Both the position numbers and the translations under genes were made by a program. Source: Pandoraea vervacti (GTDB taxonomy: Bacteria; Pseudomonadota; Gammaproteobacteria; Burkholderiales; Burkholderiaceae). From it: a DNA stretch of 64,000 bases. The notes beneath the pieces were generated by a model. The model saw only the letters and a list, made by a program, of their open reading frames with translations, searched no databases and had not been told where the DNA came from. The DNA is taken from positions 1 to 64,000 of the forward strand of contig NZ_CP010898.2 of NCBI RefSeq assembly GCF_000934605.2, given 5' to 3'. How positions within the stretch are numbered: position 1 is the first letter of the stretch; each line of letters begins with the position of its first letter. Positions 18,194 to 26,329 of the stretch are shown here, in pieces.

Positions 18194-19780
18194 TTAGCGA
18201 ATGGGTTCGATCTTGGCGATGTCAGGCAGTTGCTGCGCCACGTTCCATGGCAGCAACTCGTCGATCCGATTGACCGGGTGATCGGCGATGCGCTCGAGCA
18301 CGTAGGCGAGGTAGGCTTCGGGGTTGATGCCGTTCAAGCGTGCCGTGCCGATCAGGCTGTACATCGCCGCAGCACGCTCACCGCCCGAGTCGGCGCCGGC
18401 AAACAGATAATTGCGGCGGCCAATCGCCACGCCGCGCAGCGCACGCTCGGCAATCAGGTTATCGATCTCCGCCTGCCCGTCCTCGCAGTAATAGGCGAGC
18501 GCGGGCCAGCGGTTCAGGGAGTACTGAATCGCGCGGGTGGTGTCGGACTTCGCAGAGAGTGTTGGCAGCACTGATTCGTACCACTGCCGTAACGCTTCGA
18601 GCCGAGGTACAGCCTGTGCCTGTCGCACTTGCCGTCGCTCGTCCGGTGGTTTGCCCCGGATTTCGGCTTCTATGCGATATAGCTCGCCGATGCGGTGCAG
18701 AGCTTCTTCTGTAATGGCGTTGGGGCGTACCGCATGCAGGTCGTAGATCTTGCGTCGCGCGTGCGCCATGCACGCCGCTTCGCGGATGCTGTCGTTTTCA
18801 TAAAGTGGCGCGTAACCGGCAAACGCATCGGCTTGCAGCACCCCGTTAAAGCTTGCCAGATGTCGCTGTGGGTGCTCGCCCCGTCGATCAGGCGTGTAAG
18901 CAAACCAAACGGCAGGTGCCTCATGGGAGCCGCACGGCCGGTCATCACGCACGTACACCCAGAGCCGTCCAGTCTTGGTGCTACCTCGCCCGGGCTCTAA
19001 CACCGGCAATGGTGTGTCATCGCCGTGGACCTTGGTGCCGCCCAGCGCGTAGGCACGCACAGCATCCACCAGCGGATTTAACAACCAGCTCACGCGCCCC
19101 AGCCAATGCCCCATCTGCCCGGCCTCGAGTTCCACACCGTCACGGGCATAGATCGCCTGCTGGCGGTACAGCGGTTGGTGATCGAGGAATTTGCTGGTAA
19201 TGATGTGCGCGAGCAGATGGGGGCCAGCCACGCCACGCTCAATCGGGCGACTCGGTGCCGGCTGCTGCACAATCGTGTCGCAGCACGCACAAGCGAGCTT
19301 GGGGCGGCGGTGGCGAATCACACGGAAGTGCGCTCGCACGTATTCGAGCTGCTCCGAGACGTCTTCTCCCAGCGGCTTGAGTTTGCCGCCACAGGCCGGG
19401 CAATCTTCGGCCTCGGGTAGGTAGACGCGCTCTTCACGCGCAAGGTGTTCTGGCAGCGCCTGGCGCTCGGATCGGACTTTTACTTGGGACTTAATCGGCG
19501 TGGCAGCCTCGGTGGCACCTTCGGCGGCTTGCAAGTCCTCCAGACGCAGCTCGAGTTGTTCGATCTGGCGTGCGAGCTTCTCGGATTTTCGTCCAAACTG
19601 CATGCGCTTGAGCTTGTCGATGAGCAGCTTCAAATGCGCAATCTCTTGCTCGCGCGATGTGAGGCGCGTTTGCAGCGCGGCGAGCTGTATTTCGCGCTCG
19701 TGCAAAACCTGCTGGCTAGCCAACACCAACGCCTTGAGGGCATCGATGTCGTCAGGCAGATTGGCGCGGGAGAAGCTCAT
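18194..19780 (-). CDS. tnpC: IS66 transposase TnpC
   Basis: The 528-residue protein has an N-terminal coiled-coil leucine-zipper-like region (about residues 30-90), a zinc-binding domain (CPACGGKL and CACC), and the IS66 DDE domain (KVHGDDTPLPVL, LQADAFAGYAPLYE, and a glutamate in AERALRGVAIGRRNY). It ends with the short IS66 C-terminal domain (RLNGINPEAYLAYVLERI). All family parts are present and the length is normal, so it looks functional. It is the last gene of the element's operon. Confidence 0.97.
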   Translation of the reverse strand: MSFSRANLPDDIDALKALVLASQQVLHEREIQLAALQTRLTSREQEIAHLKLLIDKLKRMQFGRKSEKLARQIEQLELRLEDLQAAEGATEAATPIKSQVKVRSERQALPEHLAREERVYLPEAEDCPACGGKLKPLGEDVSEQLEYVRAHFRVIRHRRPKLACACCDTIVQQPAPSRPIERGVAGPHLLAHIITSKFLDHQPLYRQQAIYARDGVELEAGQMGHWLGRVSWLLNPLVDAVRAYALGGTKVHGDDTPLPVLEPGRGSTKTGRLWVYVRDDRPCGSHEAPAVWFAYTPDRRGEHPQRHLASFNGVLQADAFAGYAPLYENDSIREAACMAHARRKIYDLHAVRPNAITEEALHRIGELYRIEAEIRGKPPDERRQVRQAQAVPRLEALRQWYESVLPTLSAKSDTTRAIQYSLNRWPALAYYCEDGQAEIDNLIAERALRGVAIGRRNYLFAGADSGGERAAAMYSLIGTARLNGINPEAYLAYVLERIADHPVNRIDELLPWNVAQQLPDIAKIEPIR

Positions 19781-19838
19781 GACGTAAGCCTATCGTCCAG
19801 TGCGCCCGCTGCCTATCGGATATCTCCCAAAAAATACG

Positions 19839-20186
19839 TTATCTCGCACTGCGTGGGCGAGCCGCGTCGATGGGCTCGCGCCAATCGAACCCTTCAAGCA
19901 AGAGTGAGAGCTGCGCAGTGGTGAGTGCCACGACACCACCATCGGCCCGTGGCCACGCGAAGCGACCTTTCTCCAGCCGCTTGGCCAGCAAGCACAATCC
20001 GCCATCGCTCCAGCACAGCGCTTTGAGCAAATCACCACGACGACCACGAAACAGGAAGATGTGCCCCGAGAACGGATCCTTATGCAGCACCGACTCGACC
20101 TTGGCAGCTAAACCATTGAAGCCGCAGCGCATATCTGTCACGCCAGCGGCGATCCACACACGCGTGTTCGAGGGCAACCCGATCAT
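19839..20186 (-). CDS. tnpB: IS66 accessory protein TnpB
   Basis: The 115-residue product carries the typical TnpB opening MIGLPSNTRVWIAAGVTDMR and the segment DPFSGHIFLFRGRRGD. It is needed for IS66 transposition, though its biochemical role is not known. An upstream in-frame start at 20300 would add 38 residues overlapping tnpA. The ATG at 20186 overlaps the tnpA stop as ATGA and fits the family length, so it is chosen. Confidence 0.93.
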   Translation of the reverse strand: MIGLPSNTRVWIAAGVTDMRCGFNGLAAKVESVLHKDPFSGHIFLFRGRRGDLLKALCWSDGGLCLLAKRLEKGRFAWPRADGGVVALTTAQLSLLLEGFDWREPIDAARPRSAR

Positions 20187-20641
20187 GTGCGTAGCTCCGA
20201 AATCAACTCGCGCAGTAACTCCAAACTCAGCGGACCATCGAAGCGCATTGTGCCGCCACGCATCACCAACTCGATCTTCCCCTCGTGCCTCGATGAACAT
20301 CGTGAGGTCGGGACTGCTTGGTCTGCCGTCGGCGTGGCGATGCCAACGAGAGCCTTCGTGATCGTCACGGGAACAAACTCGGTCACCGAAGCCGCGGAAC
20401 TCTGGCGAGTAACAAGCTCAGGTGTGACATCACCGTAAGCGCCAGCCAGATAATGCCGGCGCCATTTGAATAACAAGTTGGCGTTGATGCCTGCCTTGCG
20501 CGCTGTCAAAGCAACCGACGCACCTGGCCTTAACGTTGCCTCGACCGTCGCGCGCTTGAACTCCATTGGGAAATTCGCTCGTCGGTAAGGTACCGCTTCC
20601 ACAGCCACACTCAAAACCTTGTCCACTTTTGTGCCCACCAT
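20183..20641 (-). CDS. tnpA: IS66 accessory protein TnpA (helix-turn-helix)
   Basis: The product (about 152 residues from this start) contains the TnpA helix-turn-helix region EFKRATVEATLRPGASVALT followed by GINANLLFKWRRHYL. It binds DNA and is required for transposition. The start is uncertain: ATG codons at 20671, 20641 and 20566 are in frame and none has a clear ribosome site. The ATG at 20641 gives a length near the family norm. The stop overlaps tnpB. Confidence 0.85.
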   Translation of the reverse strand: MVGTKVDKVLSVAVEAVPYRRANFPMEFKRATVEATLRPGASVALTARKAGINANLLFKWRRHYLAGAYGDVTPELVTRQSSAASVTEFVPVTITKALVGIATPTADQAVPTSRCSSRHEGKIELVMRGGTMRFDGPLSLELLRELISELRT

Positions 20642-20710
20642 TTCATTTGGTGGACGCAAAAGTACCCACATACTCTCCTCGCATCAAGACGGTACTCCTC
20701 GAGCCTTTAC

Positions 20711-20718
20711 GATTTCAT
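20711..20718 (+). repeat. 8-bp target site duplication of IS66, right copy
   Basis: GATTTCAT follows the right inverted repeat of IS66 and is identical to 18131-18138. The sequence after it continues the conserved right end of the IS1111 element. Confidence 0.9.
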
Positions 20719-20835
20719 GGTGGGCCGCAGCGTATCAGGCTGCAACAAGCCCGGATATAAAGCTGCAACCCATCCTGTCGCAGTCAGAGCACGCGAAAAA
20801 CCGTCGCAAACGGGAGGCGTTCATATAAGCCGAAA

Positions 20836-21539
20836 ATGAAAGTCGCCGTTTTAAATTTCAGCGGGAATCCGGGTAAGACCACGCTGGTCGATCATCTGCT
20901 CGCGCCGCGTATGAACGCGCCCAAGTTCGAGATCGAGACCCTCAATGCCGGCTCGGCCGACACTGGCGCGCAGCGCCTCAAGGGCCGCGACTACGGCGGG
21001 CTGCAAGAGGGCCTGATGACGCTCGACTCGGCCATCGTCGACGTGGGCGCGTCCAACGTCGAGGAATTCATCAAACAGATGGGCCAATTCGAAGGCTCGC
21101 ACGACGAGTTTGACTATTTCGTGGTGCCGGCGGTGAGCGAGAAAAAGCAACAAACCGACACCGTGAACACGATTGAGACGCTGGCCGCCCTGGGTGTGCC
21201 GGCACAGAAAATCCGCGTGGTGTTCAACAAGGTCGAGCTCGAGGACGCGAGCGACGTGCCCCGCCTGTTCCGGACGATCTTCGGCTGCATGAAGACACCC
21301 GCAGTTTCACGCTGCGAGCAGACGCCGTGGTGTTCAAAAACGAGATTTTCGAGCGGCTGCGGGGACTGAACAAGACCGTCGCCGACGTTATCGCGGACGA
21401 CACGGATTATCGGGCCATGCTGCGCGAAGCAAGCGATGAAGCGACCCGCTCGCGCGCCGTGAGCATGATCTCCGCCCAGCGCCTGGCCAGGTCGGCCCAC
21501 AAGAACCTCGATAACGTCTACCGGGCGTTGTTCAGGTGA
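20836..21539 (+). pseudogene. stbB: StbB-like ParA-type ATPase, copy A (frameshifted)
   Basis: The N-terminus MKVAVLNFSGNPGKTTLVDHLL is a P-loop of the ParA/StbB type, and VDVGASNVEEF matches the second motif. In R388, StbB helps conjugation and plasmid positioning with StbA. Compared with copy B at 40.4-41.0 kb, one G is missing at about 21283 (TTCGGCTG against TTCGGGCTG). The frame therefore breaks after RTIFG and the original C-terminus lies in the +1 frame from about 21285 to 21539. The intact product would have about 234 residues. The right end of the IS1111 element lies just before its start, so its original promoter is cut off. Confidence 0.8.
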
Positions 21540-21551
21540 TCGGGAGGGGCC

Positions 21552-21941
21552 ATGGCAAATGATGTCTCCACCGCCCGCGAAGCGCTGATAGCCGAGCTGC
21601 TGCAGGAGGCGGACGCGCTCGTGCGTCGTTTTGAGCAGGCGGATGAGACGCTGGCCGCCAGGATGGAGCAGGCGACCACGGACGCGGCTGGCAAGGCGTT
21701 TCTGACCGCCCGGCTCAATTTCGAGTCCGTGATCGACAAAAACGCTGTGAAGCTGACCGAGGCTGGCCGCCACGCGGCGGCGCAGATCGGCAACCAACTC
21801 AATCAGGGTGCCACGCAACTCGTCGCGGTGAACCTTGCGCTTGAGCGCAAGATGGGGCGGTTCGTGCTGCTGCTCGTCGGCTTTGCGCTCGTCGCAGGGG
21901 CGGTAGGGGGATTCGTCGGGGCCCGACTGGCCGGCCTCTGA
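21552..21941 (+). CDS. stbC: StbC-like coiled-coil membrane-anchored protein, copy A
   Basis: The 129-residue product has a helical, charged N-terminal two-thirds (ELLQEADALVRRFEQADETLAARMEQ) and one C-terminal membrane segment (FVLLLVGFALVAGAVGGFVGARLAG). It starts 12 bases after the end of stbB with a GGGAGG ribosome site, so it belongs to the same operon. Position as third gene after stbA and stbB suggests the StbC counterpart of R388, whose function is little known. The helix-plus-anchor layout would suit a membrane partner of StbB or the coupling protein, but that is inference. Confidence 0.7.
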   Translation: MANDVSTAREALIAELLQEADALVRRFEQADETLAARMEQATTDAAGKAFLTARLNFESVIDKNAVKLTEAGRHAAAQIGNQLNQGATQLVAVNLALERKMGRFVLLLVGFALVAGAVGGFVGARLAGL

Positions 21942-22024
21942 GCTTTCATACAGAGGCATTGGTCGCTAAAAGTTGTGGCCATCGCGCTATCGCCTCGACC
22001 AAGAGCATCGCCACAAACAGCGCC

Positions 22025-22585
22025 TTACATCAACGGCAGTGCGCCATGATTGCGGGCCACGGGGGCCCGCGTGGACGATGTCGCCGACGCTTCGAGCTTT
22101 GCCGCGCTACCGGTTTGCGGATGCGACAGGTTCGTCTTGTCCTGTGAGCGCTGGATGCCTCGCCACACAAGCACGCCCAGGCCGCCCCACTGGAGAATGG
22201 GGCGGACGACGCGTCCGACCCGCGTATGCGACAAGCCGCTGAGGGCCAGCGAAGCCACCGAATTGAGTGGGTAGCGCTGCAGCAAACCGGCGAGCGTGAG
22301 GTCGGCGTTAGCAATGTTTGCGAGGTTGTTCAAGCTCGAAAGCCTGGCGAAACCGCCAGGGAGCAGATAACGAACCCAGCCAAGGTTGCGCAGCCGCTCG
22401 CGCGCGACGTGCGTGGCCTGAATCAGTTCGGCGCGCTCGACAGCGATGCGCGTGAGCACGATTTCCTTGCGCATGGCGAGGAGGTCATGACGCGTGAGAA
22501 GCGAAGGGCGCAGGTGTCGTGGCGACGAAGTCCGGCGCGAAGGACGCTGTTGCGGTGGCACGATCGGTTCTCCTTCAATCCGCAC
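22025..22585 (-). CDS. YqjK-like small hypothetical protein, copy A
   Basis: This 186-residue protein of unknown function has a basic N-terminus, a helical centre (MRKEIVLTRIAVERAELIQATHV) and a weakly hydrophobic stretch near VGRVVRPILQWGGLGVLVW. It is the last gene of a minus-strand trio with YqjD- and YqjE-like proteins, the usual setting of YqjK-like proteins in proteobacteria. Its start overlaps the end of the preceding gene by 11 bases, so translation is coupled. The second copy at 41.5 kb differs mainly at the C-terminus. Confidence 0.65.
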   Translation of the reverse strand: MRIEGEPIVPPQQRPSRRTSSPRHLRPSLLTRHDLLAMRKEIVLTRIAVERAELIQATHVARERLRNLGWVRYLLPGGFARLSSLNNLANIANADLTLAGLLQRYPLNSVASLALSGLSHTRVGRVVRPILQWGGLGVLVWRGIQRSQDKTNLSHPQTGSAAKLEASATSSTRAPVARNHGALPLM

Positions 22586-22898
22586 GCAGCGCGTTGCGGT
22601 CCTTTTTGAATTCGGTCAGTGTGGCTCCGAATGGCAACGGGGCCTCACGCAAAATATCGCGGGCACGGGTGGCGCACCAGCCCGCGAGCAGAAAATACAC
22701 GATAACAATGCCGGTGACGGCCGGCAGGCGATACGTGTCCCAGAAAACCACGATCATCAGCGCGGTGAGTGACATGAGTGCGAGGACACCGAAGAGCATC
22801 GCGGCAAGGCCGAGGAAGGCGACGCCCACCAGGCGTTCTTTCTCTTCGGACAGTTCGATGCCGATGAGCTCGAGGCGCGACTGAAAAATCTCGAGCAA
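22575..22898 (-). CDS. YqjE-type phage-holin superfamily membrane protein, copy A
   Basis: The 107-residue protein has the pattern LFQSRLELIGIELSEEKERL-type amphipathic helix (here QSRLELIGIELSEEKERLVG) followed by two membrane segments (FLGLAAMLFGVLALMSLTAL and LPAVTGIVIVYFLLAGW). This matches the YqjE / holin superfamily III proteins, which are inner-membrane proteins co-encoded with YqjD. Function is not established beyond a link to stress and ribosome binding of YqjD. Copy B at 42.1 kb is the same protein. Confidence 0.85.
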   Translation of the reverse strand: MLEIFQSRLELIGIELSEEKERLVGVAFLGLAAMLFGVLALMSLTALMIVVFWDTYRLPAVTGIVIVYFLLAGWCATRARDILREAPLPFGATLTEFKKDRNALRAD

Positions 22899-23049
22899 CG
22901 CACCGGCGAGGTGCCGCAGCGAGGGCGGCGGGACGTGCGATCGTTGTCGGACATGGGCTGAGGTGGGCGGTCCGCCCGACCCGTATGGCTGGGCAGGCAG
23001 GCTCCGCCGTGGGCAGAGTAGGCGAGGAAATGACTTACGTCGGCGCGGC

Positions 23050-23325
23050 TTATTTGCGGTTGAGCAACAGGCCGATCACCACACCGATCCCGGTGCCAAC
23101 GGCCGCGGCCTGCCACGGATGGTCATGCACATAGTCATCGGTCGCACGCGCGGCTTGCCTGCTCTTTTCGACGACCATGACTTGCAAGTCCGAGGCTTTT
23201 TCCCTGGCTTGTTCGAGCAGCGCCAGGGCCTTGGCGCTCAGCTCAGCAGCACGCTCGCCACTCGTGTTGGCGGCTTGCTTGAGGAGGTCTTCGGCGTCGG
23301 CCAGTACGGATTTGATATCGGTCAT
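23050..23325 (-). CDS. DUF883 (YqjD/ElaB-like) membrane-anchored protein, copy A
   Basis: The 91-residue protein has a long amphipathic helix (SVLADAEDLLKQAANTSGER) and ends with the family signature DDYVHDHPWQAAAVGTGIG plus a C-terminal membrane segment. YqjD and ElaB bind ribosomes at the inner membrane in stationary phase and are under general stress control in E. coli. The ATG at 23325 has an AAGGAG ribosome site. It leads the operon with the YqjE- and YqjK-like genes. Copy B is interrupted by an IS3 element. Confidence 0.92.
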   Translation of the reverse strand: MTDIKSVLADAEDLLKQAANTSGERAAELSAKALALLEQAREKASDLQVMVVEKSRQAARATDDYVHDHPWQAAAVGTGIGVVIGLLLNRK

Positions 23326-24107
23326 GAACTTCTCCTTGTGGGTAGGTACGCGCGACATAGTCGTCAGCTGATGCTGGGGGGAAGCGTGAGGGAAGCCGTG
23401 CAGATGTGGAGCTATCGTACCGCGTTCAACGCGTCATTTGAAAGAGACTGGATTTGACCTGACCGACAGTGTCCGATAGTTCTGCGCTCAGGCTCGTTAA
23501 CCACTTTTCCGTGCAGACTGTTTCTCGCCGTTCAAAACCGGCCCGGGGTCGTCAGGATTGGACAACTCGAGCACCACACCGGACGGCAACACTTCGCACA
23601 TTGTCCGTCAGGTCAAGTACCGGCTGATACACGTCATTGCCAAAAGACAATGTAAGCACACATGCCGCCATCGTAAGCGCGCACGGCCGGAGCCAACTCC
23701 TGCCCTCGCGCCTTGGCCCATTGTCGACCGAACAACCTGACAGTATCTGGCCCGCATGTTGGCGATTGCGCCGACGTGGTTGCCGGCCGTTCCACCGCTG
23801 GCGTGTCGCGCTGTTTTTTTCGCGGCCAGTGACACCAAAGACGCTCCGTGTTCCTATCTCTCGTCTCCCTCTTCTCCTTCCACGCGCCCATTCGTCCGAA
23901 TGCGCCTACAGCACTACCGGATTCCGCTTATGCGGCGCCGTCGCTGCACCTGACAGCGGAAACACTTCGGACATCCTATGCTGGGATCACTGCCACAGCC
24001 GTGGCGGGTGCGAATTATGGTGGCAGAGCGTGCAGGGTACTGCGTGTGCCAACTCGCAGAAATGTCCGCAGAAGCGCCTGAATTCAACCCAATGCTAAGG
24101 AGGCGTC
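23326..24107. other. Intergenic stretch with a long inverted repeat, no supported gene
   Basis: No reading frame here has a convincing start or family match. It must hold the promoter of the minus-strand yqjD-like operon and of csbD on the plus strand. An 18-bp inverted repeat (23454-23471 with 23599-23616) is described separately. Confidence 0.5.
23454..23616. repeat. 18-bp inverted repeat pair enclosing 127 bp
   Basis: TTGACCTGACCGACAGTG at 23454-23471 and CATTGTCCGTCAGGTCAA at 23599-23616 are inverted copies matching at 16 of 18 bases. The 163-bp unit has no gene inside. It could be a small non-autonomous mobile unit or a pair of regulator sites. No flanking duplication was seen. Confidence 0.55.
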
Positions 24108-24320
24108 ATGAACTCAGATACGATCAAAGGCAAGTGGAACCAGCTCAAAGGCGAAGCGAAGAAGCAGTGGGGAAATCTGACCGACGACGACCTGCTAAAG
24201 GTGGAAGGTAATCGTGACAAGTTCGTCGGGGTGCTCCAGGAGCGTTACGGCGAGGCCAAGTCGAAGGCCGACGTCGAACGCGAAGTCGACACGTGGAACG
24301 AGCAGCACAAGCTCTGGTAA
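24108..24320 (+). CDS. CsbD-like stress protein
   Basis: The 70-residue hydrophilic protein has the CsbD family pattern: MNSDTIKGKWNQLKGEAKKQ at the start, then WGNLTDDDLLKVEGN and VGVLQERYGEAKSKAD. CsbD-like proteins are small, highly charged and abundant under general stress; their molecular role is unknown. The ribosome site AAGGAGG is ideal and lies 5 bases before the ATG. A hairpin terminator follows at 24341. Confidence 0.95.
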   Translation: MNSDTIKGKWNQLKGEAKKQWGNLTDDDLLKVEGNRDKFVGVLQERYGEAKSKADVEREVDTWNEQHKLW

Positions 24321-24340
24321 GCCGGAGCGAATGGACGCGC

Positions 24341-24378
24341 CTGCGGGGAGAAAGATGTGCTCTCTCCGCGGCTCTTTT
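24341..24378 (+). terminator. Rho-independent terminator after csbD
   Basis: GCGGGGAGA (24343-24351) pairs with TCTCTCCGC (24361-24369) with one G-T pair, and a short T run (CTCTTTT) follows. It ends the csbD transcript. Confidence 0.7.
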
Positions 24379-24545
24379 CCGCTAGTTACTATCTACCGGT
24401 GCCAGCCCTCGGCGAGGTATGGCGAGAGTGACTCTAATAGTCCCGTCCCCCCAATCCGGCGGTCTATTCTGAAAATGACTAGGGGCGTCAGCATTTTTGC
24501 GCCCTTGCGCTCGCTAGGGTAACGGGTTGTCAACAAGGAGGTGCC

Positions 24546-24620
24546 GTGCGATCCATTCTCTTACTGTTGCTGGGTGTGCCGATCCCCATCGTCATTTTGA
24601 TCGCGTTGTTTGCCCATTGA
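24546..24620 (+). CDS. 24-residue hydrophobic small membrane protein
   Basis: A GTG start at 24546 preceded by the strong ribosome site AAGGAG (24535-24540) gives a 24-residue product that is almost entirely one membrane helix (MRSILLLLLGVPIPIVILIA and four more residues). Tiny proteins with a LLGxPIPxxILI core occur in many proteobacteria as I recall; their role is unknown. It lies 42 bases before the larger membrane-protein gene and may be co-transcribed with it. Confidence 0.65.
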   Translation: MRSILLLLLGVPIPIVILIALFAH

Positions 24621-24661
24621 TGCTTGCCCACAACCGGTGTCAATCTCGACAAGGAACCGTT

Positions 24662-25546
24662 ATGCAGGATGTGCAATTGGTTGCCAAAAATCCTATCCCT
24701 CCTGCCCGTGCTGAGTCGACCGGCTCCGCCGTCTCATGGGGTGCCGTCTTTGCGGGGGCAGTCATCGCAGCGGCCGTCTCCGCCATGCTGCTCACTGGCG
24801 GCACCGGACTGGGCTTTTTGTCGATGTCTCCATGGAGCAACGCGGCGCCGCCAGTCAAGGCGCTCGCAGTAGGATCGATCGTGTGGTTGCTGGTCAGTCA
24901 GATCATCGCGTACGGCGTTGGCGGGTTTATCACCGGCCGGCTGCGAACCAAATGGAGCGATGCGCTCCCCGATGAAGTCTATTTTCGCGATACCGCGCAT
25001 GGCTTTTTGATGTGGGCCGTGAGCGTGATCATCGGTCTGGTGCTCATCGGTGCGACGACAACTTCTTTGGTTTCGGGTGGCACCCGGGCGGCGGCCTCGC
25101 TCACCAGCTCGGCAGCAACTGTCGTCTCTCAAGGCGTACAGGTAGGGAACCGAGGCGGGCTGCTCGACTATTTCACTGATGTGCTACTGCGGCCGACCGA
25201 TCCCGCCGCCGCACCGGCTCAGCGCGATGCGCGACCGGAGGTGTCGAGGATATTGGCGCGCAGTATGATTAACGGGCAGGTGTCGGACGCCGATCGCGCT
25301 TATCTGGTCAAGCTCATCGCCCAGTACGCTGGCGTCGATGAGGCCAGCGCGCAGCAACGGCTCACGCAAATCCAGACACAGTTCAGTCAGGCAGTTGCGC
25401 AGGCGGAGCAAAAGGCAAAGGACGCTGCCGACGAGGCGCGAAAAGGCTTGGCGCTTTTCTCGATCTGGGCATTTGTGGCGCTGCTAAGCGGTGCGTTTGT
25501 GGCAAGCTTTTCGGCCACCATTGGGGGGCGCATGCGCGAGCGGTGA
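24662..25546 (+). CDS. PhnA-like multi-pass membrane protein of unknown function
   Basis: The 294-residue protein has the opening SWGAVFAGAVIAAAVSAMLL, a pattern of so-called PhnA-like membrane proteins, then further membrane segments (VWLLVSQIIAYGVGGFITG, GFLMWAVSVIIGLVLIGATT). A soluble helical domain rich in alanine and glutamine follows, and a final membrane segment (FSIWAFVALLSGAFVASFSA). The ATG at 24662 has AAGGA upstream; a longer frame from 24527 would swallow the small protein gene and is rejected. Neighbouring stress genes suggest an envelope stress role, without direct evidence. Confidence 0.8.
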   Translation: MQDVQLVAKNPIPPARAESTGSAVSWGAVFAGAVIAAAVSAMLLTGGTGLGFLSMSPWSNAAPPVKALAVGSIVWLLVSQIIAYGVGGFITGRLRTKWSDALPDEVYFRDTAHGFLMWAVSVIIGLVLIGATTTSLVSGGTRAAASLTSSAATVVSQGVQVGNRGGLLDYFTDVLLRPTDPAAAPAQRDARPEVSRILARSMINGQVSDADRAYLVKLIAQYAGVDEASAQQRLTQIQTQFSQAVAQAEQKAKDAADEARKGLALFSIWAFVALLSGAFVASFSATIGGRMRER

Positions 25547-25596
25547 GAGCGGTGTGTCGCTCGTATTGTTCGGTCGTTTAGTTGATGGCGGGCCCA

Positions 25597-25630
25597 GTTT
25601 TGTCGCGATAACTCGTTATCGCGACAAAAC
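25597..25630. terminator. Perfect 16-bp hairpin, bidirectional terminator between convergent genes
   Basis: GTTTTGTCGCGATAAC (25597-25612) and its exact complement (25615-25630) are separated by only TC. Both arms end in a run of T or A, so it can stop transcription from either side: the membrane-protein gene on the plus strand and the glycosyltransferase cluster on the minus strand. One arm of it recurs near 36610. Confidence 0.85.
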
Positions 25631-25659
25631 CGTTTTTAACGGCCATTCCTGGCCGGCGG

Positions 25660-26329
25660 CTATTCAAGCTCCTCCCACGCTTGGCGCAGCGTGTCGGCGA
25701 AGCCCGCCGTCACGCGCGAGAAGGGGCGCGCCGATGTGGTCACGCGCGGCAGCGCGCTCCACGCGATGCTTACCCCGGCCTTCTCGGACTTTTCCACCAA
25801 CACCCGGTCCTCGCTGCAGACCAAGGGATCAAACCCGCCCAGGCGCTCGTACACTGATGCCTCGATGCCGAGGTTCGCGCCATGCACGTGACGGTGGCCG
25901 TCGCGATCCTGATATTTTGCGAGAAAAGCGGCGCGCGCATGCGGCGCGTGCACGCCATGCTCGTGCCAGTGCATGCACGCCCACCGTTCCGCAGACCACT
26001 TGCGCACCCAGCGAGAGCTGATCGACGAGCCACGCGGGCGAAACGATCGTATCGGCATCAGTAAACGCCAGCCAGCGCGCGCCTGCGCCAATCAAATGGC
26101 GCGCGCCACTCGCGCGTGCCTGGCCGACGTTGCGTACATTCACCGACAGCGCCGTCACCGGCCACGCCTTCACGTGCTCGGCGGTCGCATCCGTGCACGC
26201 GTCGAGCACGACAACCACCCTGACGGGCTCGCCGGCGAGACCCGCGTGTCGCGCTGCGCGCAACACCGTTGCGAGACAGCGATCAATGTGATCCTCCTCG
26301 TTGTGCGCCGGAATGCAAACACCAATCAT
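25660..26329 (-). pseudogene. Family 2 glycosyltransferase, one-base frameshift
   Basis: The N-terminal part (MIGVCIPAHNEEDHIDRCLA, VVVVLDACTDAT, LAFTDADTIVSPAW) is a GT-A family 2 domain with nucleotide and DxD-type motifs. The frame breaks near 25970, and the rest (ANLGIEASVYERLGGFDPL, SEDRVLVEKSEKAG) lies in the next frame to a stop at 25660. A one-base change explains this; the intact protein would have about 222 residues. It is the last gene of a four-gene cluster and overlaps the methyltransferase gene by four bases. The acceptor sugar or lipid is unknown. A sequence error is possible. Confidence 0.85.

Larger units (their letters stand above)
18139..20710 (-). mobile_element. IS66 family insertion sequence
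   Basis: The 2572-bp element has imperfect terminal inverted repeats (GTAAGCGCTCGATGTGTACC on the left; the right end reads GTAAAGGCTCGAGGAGTACC on the opposite strand, 16 of 20 matching). It is flanked by the 8-bp duplication GATTTCAT. It carries the three genes of a full IS66 element, tnpA, tnpB and tnpC, all on the minus strand. The clean duplication shows insertion by transposition into the right end of the older IS1111 element. Confidence 0.95.
16812..20826 (+). mobile_element. IS110-family (IS1111 group) element, interrupted by IS66
   Basis: A perfect 15-bp inverted repeat marks the ends: ATATGAACGCCTCCC at 16812-16826 and its complement at 20812-20826. Such subterminal repeats are typical of the IS1111 group, while other IS110 members lack them. 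Inside are a DEDD transposase and a long non-coding right end, now split at 18138 by the IS66 element. Without IS66 (and one target repeat) the element would be about 1.4 kb. It lies between stbA and stbB: the left end touches the stbA stop and the right end lies 10 bases before the stbB start. Confidence 0.88.
20933..23331 (+). repeat. Duplicated block, copy A (stbB part, stbC, yqjK-, yqjE-, yqjD-like genes)
   Basis: This stretch is repeated at 40423-44159, where an IS3 element interrupts it. The parts over stbB and stbC differ at many positions, whereas from about 22140 onwards the copies are almost identical over 1.1 kb (only scattered single changes seen). Both copies diverge abruptly at the left inside stbB and at the right just after the yqjD-like start codon. 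Confidence 0.9.
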
